DNA from: Bacillota bacterium | Lineage (GTDB): Bacteria; Bacillota_C; Negativicutes; Sporomusales; Sporomusaceae | Reading direction: 5' to 3' | Length of the DNA stretch: 5,712 bases | Assembly (NCBI GenBank): GCA_023441125.1 | Contig: JAEZQV010000243.1 | Coordinates: forward strand, 1-5,712 | In this document: piece after piece, positions 1 through 5,712 of the stretch | How the letters are laid out: each line of letters opens with the position of its first letter | Numbering within the stretch: position 1 is the first letter of the stretch | Program-made: the position numbers and the translations under genes | Notes under the pieces: model-generated | Told to the model about the DNA's origin: nothing | Database searches by the model: none | The model's input: only the letters and a program-made list of their open reading frames with translations

Positions 1-126
1 CACTCGGGCCTGTTTGCCAGCTTGCTGGGTATGATGTTCAACGTCATGCTGCTGGCCGCCCTCTTCATGGCCGGGCGTTTTCTGTGGGATAAATTTAAAA
101 ACCGTGATAAAGAAGGCTATCGCTAA
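1..126 (+). CDS. C-terminal fragment of an integral membrane protein, probably a transporter (5' end outside window)
   Basis: Frame 1 is open from the left edge to a TAA at 124-126, giving 41 residues. About the first 27 are strongly hydrophobic (many Leu, Met, Phe, Ala) and form one membrane helix. A basic, highly charged tail follows (WDKFKNRDKEGYR), which is typical of a cytoplasmic C-terminus placed by the positive-inside rule. This pattern is common at the end of secondary transporters and permeases, but too little is present to name a family, and other polytopic membrane proteins would look the same. The reading frame is supported by a strong intrinsic terminator starting 4 bases after the stop. 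The gene is convergent with the polyphosphate kinase gene and is not part of its operon. Confidence 0.72.
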   Translation, partial: HSGLFASLLGMMFNVMLLAALFMAGRFLWDKFKNRDKEGYR

Positions 127-129
127 CAG

Positions 130-164
130 CAGCCAGGATGCAACCGCATCCTGGCTGTTTATTT
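130..164 (+). terminator. Rho-independent terminator of the plus-strand membrane protein gene
   Basis: A perfect 11-bp stem (130-140 CAGCCAGGATG paired with 147-157 CATCCTGGCTG) has a 6-base loop (CAACCG) and is followed by TTTATTT at 158-164. It begins 4 bases after the TAA of the upstream gene. On the minus strand the hairpin sits 4-11 bases after the pap stop codon. There it is followed only by CTGTTAG, a poor U-tract, so it may stop leftward transcripts weakly but is clearly oriented for the plus strand. Confidence 0.88.
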
Positions 165-167
165 GGC

Positions 168-1667
168 CTAGATCTTGGTTTCGATAGCAGCTATTACCGT
201 CTGCATGACCTTGGTTCTGGCGTATTCCTTCGAATTGGCCTCCACCAGCGTCCAGGGCGCGAAGGTTGTGCTGGTACGAAAAAACATTTCGTCAACAGCC
301 TGTTCGTATAATTCCCATTTTTCCCGGTTGCGCCAGTCTTCGCCGGTGATTTTCCACTGTTTGCCCGGGTTGGCCATGCGTTCCTCAAACCGCCGCTGCT
401 GTTCATCCTTGTCAATGTGCAGCCAGAATTTTACCACCACCGCGCCAAAATCCACCCACTGCTCTTCCATTTCATTAATTTCCTTGTACGCTCGCCGCCA
501 CTCAGTTTCCCGGCAGAACCCCTCAACCCGTTCCACCAGTACCCGCCCATACCAGCTGCGGTCAAAAATGGCGATATGCCCGGCCTTGGGCACATTCTGC
601 CAAAAGCGCCATAAATAGTGATGAGCCTGTTCCTCCGCCGTGGGAGCGGCTGTCGGTAGTACCGTATAACCGCGCGGGTCCATATTTTGCGTAAGCCGCC
701 GGATGGCGCCGCCTTTGCCGGCGGCATCCCAGCCTTCAAACACAGCAATAACCGGTATGCGTTTACTGTAAATAATGTGTTCCAGTTCCCGCACCCTGGT
801 CTGGTATGTTTTCATGGCGCTTTCATATTCGCTGGTCTTTATCGTTTTGCTCAGATCAATGCCGGCCAGAATAGATGACGTGAATATTTTGGCCAGTGCC
901 GAATTGACCAAGGGTTTGACGGCTGGGCCGGAAGGTTGTAGCGCACAGGCCGGCTGAATATTGGTAATGCGTTTTTCCATGGCTTCGCTAACAGTAGTCA
1001 GTATTTTTAGCGAAGCATACCGCCGGTCATGCGCTTCCACGATGGTCCAGGCCGCACACTCGGCATCGGATTGCTGCAGCATTTCCTCAATGGCCAGCAA
1101 ATACTGCTTGTAATGGCGATGGTGCTCCCAGTCGGCCTCGGTAACCCGCCAGGCAGTATGGGGATCCTGTTCTAATTTTTCCAGTCTTTTGCGCTGTTCT
1201 TTTTCACTGATATGCAGAAAAAATTTAATGATTAGCGTTCCGTCGTCAGACAATTGCCGTTCAAAAGCCAGACTGTCGTGCAATGCTTTTTGTGTTTCCT
1301 GTCGGCCGGCGCTGTTGTCCGCCCTGTCGGCCAGAATTTGGTTATACCAGCTGCGGTCAAGAATGACCATACGTCCGGCCCGGGGGATTTTACGCCAAAA
1401 GCGCCAGAAGAAGGGCCGCATAAGGGCTTCTTCCCCGCCTTCACCGCAGGAGTAAACATTAAAGCCGCGCGGGTCGAGGGACAAAATGAGTTCATTGATA
1501 AGAGTACCCTTCCCGGCAGCATCCCAGCCTTCGAAAACGATCAGCACCGGGATGTCCCGGTCCCTGGCCTGGCGCTGCAGCTCACCCAGTTTGTCCTGCA
1601 GTTCGTCAATCATACTCTTATATACCGCTTTGCTGACCTTCTTTTTTAAATCCACTTTTTCGAGCAT
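168..1667 (-). CDS. pap: Polyphosphate:AMP phosphotransferase, two-domain PPK2 family (class II)
   Basis: The 499-residue product contains two tandem PPK2 domains, as in polyphosphate:AMP phosphotransferases, which are about 500 residues long. Known family role: transfer of a phosphate from polyphosphate to AMP to give ADP in the cytoplasm; adenylate kinase can then make ATP. Seen in the N-terminal half: Walker A FEGWDAAGKG at 45-54, DPRGF at 65-69, Walker B region VILDRSWY near 101-108, and KFFLHIS at 148-154. The C-terminal half repeats this: FEGWDAAGKG at 310-319, DPRGY at 330-334, LWRFW at 352-356, IFDRSWYGRVLVERV near 367-381, KFWLHI at 413-418, and a lid region TSTTFAPW. The C-terminal half is closer to the usual PPK2 motifs, while the N-terminal half is more diverged. 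The start is set at the second ATG (1665-1667), because GGGGAGGG lies 6 bases before it; an in-frame ATG 18 bases upstream has no ribosome binding site and would place that site inside the gene. The stop is TAG. The gene appears to be transcribed alone. Confidence 0.93.
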   Translation of the reverse strand: MLEKVDLKKKVSKAVYKSMIDELQDKLGELQRQARDRDIPVLIVFEGWDAAGKGTLINELILSLDPRGFNVYSCGEGGEEALMRPFFWRFWRKIPRAGRMVILDRSWYNQILADRADNSAGRQETQKALHDSLAFERQLSDDGTLIIKFFLHISEKEQRKRLEKLEQDPHTAWRVTEADWEHHRHYKQYLLAIEEMLQQSDAECAAWTIVEAHDRRYASLKILTTVSEAMEKRITNIQPACALQPSGPAVKPLVNSALAKIFTSSILAGIDLSKTIKTSEYESAMKTYQTRVRELEHIIYSKRIPVIAVFEGWDAAGKGGAIRRLTQNMDPRGYTVLPTAAPTAEEQAHHYLWRFWQNVPKAGHIAIFDRSWYGRVLVERVEGFCRETEWRRAYKEINEMEEQWVDFGAVVVKFWLHIDKDEQQRRFEERMANPGKQWKITGEDWRNREKWELYEQAVDEMFFRTSTTFAPWTLVEANSKEYARTKVMQTVIAAIETKI

Positions 1668-1673
1668 GCCGTT

Positions 1674-1681
1674 CCCTCCCC
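1674..1681 (-). promoter_or_regulatory. Ribosome binding site of pap (decides the start codon)
   Basis: On the minus strand this reads GGGGAGGG, then a 6-base spacer AACGGC, then ATG at 1667-1665. Nothing similar precedes the ATG at 1685-1683. The site therefore favours the 499-residue form over a 505-residue form with the extra N-terminus MRGGNG. Confidence 0.85.
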
Positions 1682-1733
1682 GCATTGCGCTGGCCTGTAT
1701 ACCCCCGGCTCGCTATGCTTATGCTTTTACCTT

Positions 1734-1742
1734 ATTTTATCA
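1734..1742 (-). promoter_or_regulatory. Possible extended -10 promoter element for pap
   Basis: On the minus strand the sequence TGATAAAAT contains TG, one base, then TAAAAT, which matches the TATAAT consensus at five of six positions in an extended -10 arrangement. It lies about 65 bases before the chosen pap start. No convincing TTGACA-like -35 element sits 16-18 bases upstream. A second AT-rich hexamer, TATAAA at 1758-1763, also lacks a -35 partner. The element is plausible only because pap needs its own promoter after the terminator at 1827-1860. Confidence 0.3.
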
Positions 1743-1826
1743 GATCTCCCTTGCTTATTTATACCTGCAGGCAAAATATTTCTTACGCCAGGCTGATTGT
1801 CGCTGCTTACAATAACTTGTCGATGG

Positions 1827-1860
1827 AAAAGGCTACTGACCGGATGGACAGTAGCCTTTT
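1827..1860 (-). terminator. Intrinsic terminator of the RND efflux operon (symmetrical, potentially bidirectional)
   Basis: A perfect 12-bp inverted repeat (AAAAGGCTACTG at 1827-1838 and CAGTAGCCTTTT at 1849-1860) encloses a 10-base loop, ACCGGATGGA. Read on the minus strand it ends in CCTTTT and starts 51 bases after the permease stop codon, so it closes the adaptor-permease transcript before pap. The same structure on the plus strand also ends in TTTT, but no plus-strand gene enters it. The U-tract is short (4), so some readthrough into pap is possible. Confidence 0.8.
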
Positions 1861-1911
1861 GCCGTACATGTGCTGTTGTCGGTTGGCTAAATTCAGCCGC
1901 TGCGCAGCCGG

Positions 1912-4900
1912 CTAACCGGCACGCCTGGTTTTAAATGCTTTGAGTTTTGCGGTTCCATATTCGATCACCACAAATAATACAGGCACCAGGAAGATACCCA
2001 GGCTGGTGGCCATAAACATGCCGCCGACTACCGTGGTCCCCAGCGCAGTCCGGGCGGCAGCACCGGCCCCCGTGGAAATCGCCAGCGGTATACAACCCAG
2101 AATAAAGGCCAGGGAAGTCATCAGAATGGGCCGCAACCGGAGCTTGGAAGCCTCAATGGCCGCCTGCACCGGGTCCATGCCTTTATCGGTCCTGACTTTG
2201 GCATATTCAACGATCAGGATGGCGTTCTTGGCCGCCAAACCGATCAGCATGACCAAACCAATTTGCATATAGATGCTATTTTCCAGGCCCCGGGCATACT
2301 GCAGCAGGGTTGAGCCCAAAATGCCGCTCGGCACCGATAGCAGGACGGCAAAGGGAATATTCCAGCTTTCGTACAAAGCCGCCAGACACAAGAATACAAA
2401 CAACAAGGCAAAACCGAAGATCACCGGCGCATGCCCGCTGGAGATTTTTTCTTCGCGGCTTAAGTCAGCCCACTCATAGGTAAAGGTTTTGGGCAGAACC
2501 TGCGCCGCCACTTCTTCCAGCGCCTGCATAGCCTGGCCCGAGCTGTAGCCGGGGGCGGCAGTAGCATTGATTTGCATAGCCGGATAGCCGTTAAACCGTT
2601 TAATCAAGGTCTGGCCGCTGGTCGGCACCGGGTTAACCAGGGTGTTCAGCGGTACCATAGTTCCTGCGGAACTCCGCACATAGAAGAAGCGGGTCGCGTC
2701 CACATCGGCGCGGAATTCCGGCTCGGCCTGCAGCATAACCTTGTAAGTGCGGCCAAACCGGTTAAAGTCATTTACCTGCACACCGCCGAGGAAGGTTTGC
2801 AGCGCGGTGAAAATATCCTGGACAGGTACGCCCAGCGCCTTAGCCTTCTCCCGGTTTATATCATAGCGATAGGACGGAGTGTCGGCCCGGAAACTGGATT
2901 GGGCCATGCTGATTTCCGGCCGCTTCCGGGCGGCGGCAATGAATTGCTGGGAGACGTTATTGATTTCTTCCAGGCTGGAGCCGCCCCGGTCCTGAATCAT
3001 AAAGGTCAGGCCGCCAACCGAGCCAATCCCCGGCAAGGCAGGCGGGTTAAAAGCGAACACGGTAGCTTCCGGAATATTGCTTACCTTAGCCATAGCCTGG
3101 CCGAGAACGGCACTTATCTGCGTTTCCGGCGTAGTCCGCTCAGACCACGGCCGTAAGGAAGCGATAGCCATCGCCCCGTTCGACTTTTGACCGCCGGCCA
3201 GAATGTCAAAGCCGGCAATTTCCATGGTAGCGTCCACTCCCGGCAGGGAGCGGTAGATCTCGCCAACCTGTTTGGCCACGGCCCGGGTACGGTTCATACT
3301 GGCCGCTTCCGGCAGGCTGACAACGGAAAATAGGTACCCCTGATCCTCGTTAGGAACAAAGGTAGTAGGAATGATGCGCAGCATCCCGACACACAGGATG
3401 AAAATAACAGCCAGGCCCACACCCCACAGGCCGGCCCTGCGGATGGAATGCCGGACACCGTTGGAATAATTTTCGGTTACCCGTTCAAACCAATTGTTGA
3501 AACGGTCAAAAAATCGCCCCATGATGCCGGTACGGGCTTCACCGGTATAGGGCTTAAGCAGCATGCTGCATAACGCCGGGGTCAGGGACAGGGCGACAAT
3601 GGCCGACAAAGCCATGGATACGGCGATTGTTAAGGCAAATTGCTTATACAAGACCCCTGTTGTTCCGCCGAAAAAAGCAACCGGAATAAAAACAGACGCC
3701 AGTACAAAAGCAATCGCAATAACCGGTCCGGAAACCTCCTGCATGGCCCGGACAGTGGCATCTTTCGGATCGAGTCTGGAGTAACGCATGTGATGTTCTA
3801 CCGCCTCAACCACAACAATGGCGTCATCCACGACCAAACCGATGGCCAGCACCATTGCAAACAGGGTCAGGGTATTGATGGAAAATCCCAGCACCACAAA
3901 GGCGCCGAAGGTACCAATCAGGGAAACCGGCACCGCCAGCATGGGAATCAGGGTGGCGCGCCAATTTTGCAGGAACAAATACACAATAATCAAAACCAAT
4001 GACAACGCTTCCAGGAAGGTATGCAAAACTTTTTCGATAGATTCACTGATATATTTGGTATTATCAGTAAGAATCCGGTATTCCATACCCGGCGGAAAAC
4101 GCTTGGCCGCATCCTCAATAACCTCTCTTACACCGGAAATTGTTTGCAGCGCATTGGCCTCGGTGGTTAATTGAACGGCAAAAACCACGGAATCATCACC
4201 GTTAAAGCTGCTTTTAAAAGTGTTATCTTTGGCACTCAGTTCAACCGTGGCAACATCGCCTAAACGAATGGCCGAACCGTCCGGCTGGGAGCGGATAATT
4301 ACCTTTCTAAAGTCATCCTCGGTGACCAGACGCCCCTGGACGCTGGCTGTATACTGAAATTCCTGCTGCGGCACCGACGGCAGCTGGCCGATGGTACCGG
4401 CCGGCGCCTGTACGTTCTGTTCTTTAATGGCATTGCTGATATCGGCAGCCGTTATACCCATCTGGGCCAGCTTATCCGGTTTGAGCCAGATACGCATGCT
4501 GAAATCGGAACCGTATTCACTAACATCGCCAACGCCTTTGACGCGGCGGATGTCATCAATAATATTGATACTGCCGTAATTTTTAAGAAACACACTGTCA
4601 TACGCGCCACTGGGAGAAACCAAACTGAAATACAGCGCCGTATCCGGGGAGACCTTACGGGTCGTTACCCCGTTAAGCTGTACATCCTGCGGCAGCCCGG
4701 CATTGGCCTGCGCCACCCGGTTCTGGGTGTACATGGTCACCATATCCGGATTCTCTCCCAGTTCGAATTTGACGTTGAGCGAATACCGGCCGGAATCGGC
4801 GCTGGTGGAGCTCATGGCAACGGCGCCTTCAACACCGTTGACCTGCTGTTCAATAACCTGAGCCACTGTCTTTTCCACCACATCCGCATTCGCCCCGGTA

Positions 4901-5046
4901 TAGGAGGTGCTGACACTGACCTGGGGCGGCGTAATTTGCGGATATTGGGCAATCGGCAGATTAAATGCGGCTATGCCGCCGGCCAGCGTGATAAGAATGG
5001 CGATAACAATTGCAAAAATGGGACGTTTGATAAAAAATAGTGCCAT
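1912..5046 (-). CDS. Efflux RND transporter permease, HAE-1 family (AcrB/MexB-like inner-membrane proton/drug antiporter)
   Basis: The 1044-residue protein is full length for this family (AcrB has 1049) and aligns to AcrB from the N-terminus (FFIKRPIFAIVIAI, PIAQYP near 31-36) to TM12. It is expected to work as a trimer in the inner membrane, taking substrates from the periplasm or membrane and driving efflux with protons. Twelve helices are visible: TM1 about 10-28, TM2-TM6 about 341-494, TM7 about 539-558, TM8-TM12 about 873-1028, with two large periplasmic loops between. The proton-relay residues are all present: D407 and D408 in VVDDAIVVVE, K940 in AAKNAILIVE, R970 and T977 in RLRPILMT (AcrB R971, T978). 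FLCLAALYESW and STGAGAAA are further family signatures. The start ATG has AGGGGG 7 bases upstream; the stop is TAG. It is the downstream gene of the adaptor operon. The substrate cannot be predicted; the pocket residues differ from AcrB, so an acrB name is not justified. Confidence 0.96.
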   Translation of the reverse strand: MALFFIKRPIFAIVIAILITLAGGIAAFNLPIAQYPQITPPQVSVSTSYTGANADVVEKTVAQVIEQQVNGVEGAVAMSSTSADSGRYSLNVKFELGENPDMVTMYTQNRVAQANAGLPQDVQLNGVTTRKVSPDTALYFSLVSPSGAYDSVFLKNYGSINIIDDIRRVKGVGDVSEYGSDFSMRIWLKPDKLAQMGITAADISNAIKEQNVQAPAGTIGQLPSVPQQEFQYTASVQGRLVTEDDFRKVIIRSQPDGSAIRLGDVATVELSAKDNTFKSSFNGDDSVVFAVQLTTEANALQTISGVREVIEDAAKRFPPGMEYRILTDNTKYISESIEKVLHTFLEALSLVLIIVYLFLQNWRATLIPMLAVPVSLIGTFGAFVVLGFSINTLTLFAMVLAIGLVVDDAIVVVEAVEHHMRYSRLDPKDATVRAMQEVSGPVIAIAFVLASVFIPVAFFGGTTGVLYKQFALTIAVSMALSAIVALSLTPALCSMLLKPYTGEARTGIMGRFFDRFNNWFERVTENYSNGVRHSIRRAGLWGVGLAVIFILCVGMLRIIPTTFVPNEDQGYLFSVVSLPEAASMNRTRAVAKQVGEIYRSLPGVDATMEIAGFDILAGGQKSNGAMAIASLRPWSERTTPETQISAVLGQAMAKVSNIPEATVFAFNPPALPGIGSVGGLTFMIQDRGGSSLEEINNVSQQFIAAARKRPEISMAQSSFRADTPSYRYDINREKAKALGVPVQDIFTALQTFLGGVQVNDFNRFGRTYKVMLQAEPEFRADVDATRFFYVRSSAGTMVPLNTLVNPVPTSGQTLIKRFNGYPAMQINATAAPGYSSGQAMQALEEVAAQVLPKTFTYEWADLSREEKISSGHAPVIFGFALLFVFLCLAALYESWNIPFAVLLSVPSGILGSTLLQYARGLENSIYMQIGLVMLIGLAAKNAILIVEYAKVRTDKGMDPVQAAIEASKLRLRPILMTSLAFILGCIPLAISTGAGAAARTALGTTVVGGMFMATSLGIFLVPVLFVVIEYGTAKLKAFKTRRAG

Positions 5047-5053
5047 AATGCCG

Positions 5054-5059
5054 CCCCCT
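5054..5059 (-). promoter_or_regulatory. Ribosome binding site of the RND permease, overlapping the adaptor stop codon
   Basis: The minus strand reads TAGGGGGCGGCATTATG: the adaptor's TAG stop (5060-5058) runs directly into AGGGGG, which lies 7 bases before the permease ATG. This arrangement suggests translational coupling of the two pump subunits; the coupling is inferred, while the overlap is seen. Confidence 0.75.
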
Positions 5060-5712
5060 ACTTAGCTACCGGGATAGCGAGATCGTTCAGCCCAACCATG
5101 GTAACCTGGAGTGCTGATCCCGGCGGTGCTTTGGCAAAGCCTTCGACAACCACCACATCCTGAGTGGTGATTCCTTCCTCAACAACCTGCAGATTGCCTA
5201 CTTTCGGCCCTAATTTTACCGGTTTGCTGACTGCTTCACTGTTGGCGCCGACAACCGTGACAAAAGTTTTGCCCAGCATTTCCTGTACTGCCCGCTGCGG
5301 GATAAGCAGTGCCCCCTGCCGGGTTTCCCCAACCGCCACGATCTTGGCAAACATCCCGGGCACCAGTAATTGCTTCGGATTGGCAAAAGCCGCTTTCATA
5401 GCCAGCGTACCGGTTTGGTTGGCCAGCCCGCGGTCCACCTGCTCGAGGTGGCCGGTCAGCGGATACTCACTGCCGTCACTAAGAATCAGCTTAAGGTTTT
5501 GTCCCCAGGCATCCGGGGAATTGCCCAAACGGGCGAATTTCAGATACTCATTTTCACTCATGCTGAAGCTTACCTGGATGGGGTCCACGGTGGAGACAGT
5601 GGCCAGCACCGTGCTGCCGGCCTGAACATAAGCGCCGACACTTAATTCACCAACGCCAATCCGGCCGTCAACCGGCGATCCGACCGAGGTATCTGACAGA
5701 TCTTTACTGGCC
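5058..5712 (-). CDS. Efflux RND transporter periplasmic adaptor subunit (membrane fusion protein), AcrA/MexA-like, 5' part missing
   Basis: The frame is open from the right edge of the window to a TAG at 5060-5058, giving the last 217 residues; AcrA-type adaptors have about 380-400, so the N-terminal signal, hairpin and first lipoyl half are outside. Seen, numbered from the fragment's first codon: the second lipoyl half with SPVDGRIG at 12-19 and LSVGAYVQAG at 23-32, the linker VSTVDPIQVSFSMSENEYL at 39-57, the beta-barrel with LEQVDRG and LLVPGMF at 115-121, and a membrane-proximal domain starting at LIPQRAVQ near 136. These match the order in AcrA. The adaptor bridges the permease and an outer-membrane channel in the periplasm. 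A GTG at 5609-5607 is an internal valine codon and not a start, because the homology continues upstream of it. The gene ends 11 bases before the permease start, so the two form an operon. The operon promoter and any regulator are not in the window. Confidence 0.93.
   Translation of the reverse strand, partial: ASKDLSDTSVGSPVDGRIGVGELSVGAYVQAGSTVLATVSTVDPIQVSFSMSENEYLKFARLGNSPDAWGQNLKLILSDGSEYPLTGHLEQVDRGLANQTGTLAMKAAFANPKQLLVPGMFAKIVAVGETRQGALLIPQRAVQEMLGKTFVTVVGANSEAVSKPVKLGPKVGNLQVVEEGITTQDVVVVEGFAKAPPGSALQVTMVGLNDLAIPVAK

Noticed and set aside
310..1560. Possible frameshifted or duplicated kinase genes, because similar motifs occur twice
   Set aside because: One uninterrupted frame covers both halves, and a tandem two-domain PPK2 layout is the normal form of this enzyme class.
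1685..1915. 76-codon plus-strand open frame in the spacer between pap and the permease gene
   Set aside because: It runs through the terminator hairpin and the 3' end of the permease gene, and has no ribosome binding site or recognisable domain.
2572..3156. 194-codon open frame on the plus strand opposite the permease gene
   Set aside because: It lies entirely antisense to a complete, strongly conserved RND permease; its translation has no recognisable motif or membrane pattern. It is a shadow frame of GC-biased codons.
5607..5609. GTG as a possible start codon of a short 183-residue adaptor
   Set aside because: The frame continues upstream to the window edge with lipoyl-domain homology (SPVDGRIG, LSVGAYVQAG), so this GTG is internal.
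5164..5625. 153-codon plus-strand open frame opposite the adaptor gene
   Set aside because: It is antisense to clear AcrA-type homology on the minus strand and has a Ser/Pro/Leu-rich, motif-free translation.
1..5712. Mobile elements, CRISPR arrays, tRNA or rRNA genes, origins
   Set aside because: No transposase, regularly spaced repeats, terminal inverted repeats or structured RNA sequences were seen; nearly all of the window is coding.

Overview
The window looks like chromosomal DNA of a Gram-negative-type bacterium. It carries a tripartite RND efflux pump, which needs an outer membrane to be useful. It also has strong purine-rich ribosome binding sites (GGGGAGGG, AGGGGG), compact gene spacing and U-tract hairpin terminators. 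That mix would fit a diderm Firmicute such as the Sporomusa/Veillonella group (Negativicutes), but this is an inference from style and is not proven by any marker gene here.

Layout from left to right. Positions 1-126 hold the last 41 codons of a plus-strand membrane protein, closed by a strong intrinsic terminator at 130-164. Positions 168-1667 (minus strand, convergent with that gene) encode a two-domain polyphosphate:AMP phosphotransferase of the PPK2 family. Positions 1668-1911 are non-coding. They hold the pap ribosome binding site, a weak extended -10 promoter candidate, and a hairpin with an A-tract on one side and a T-tract on the other, which terminates the efflux operon. Positions 1912-5046 (minus) encode a complete HAE-1 type RND permease of 1044 residues. 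Positions 5058-5711 (minus) encode the C-terminal 217 residues of its periplasmic adaptor (membrane fusion protein), which runs off the right edge.

The adaptor and permease form an operon transcribed leftwards: 11 bases separate them and the permease ribosome binding site overlaps the adaptor stop codon. Together they should export drugs, dyes, solvents or similar compounds using the proton gradient. No outer-membrane channel gene follows the permease, so the third component lies upstream of the window or elsewhere. The polyphosphate enzyme is a separate transcription unit, flanked by terminators on both sides, and is metabolically unrelated: it makes ADP from AMP using polyphosphate.

I see no mobile element, CRISPR array, RNA gene or clearly novel system. 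The most useful second-look points are the unequal conservation of the two PPK2 halves, the replacement of most of the phenylalanines that line the AcrB drug pocket, and the missing outer-membrane factor.
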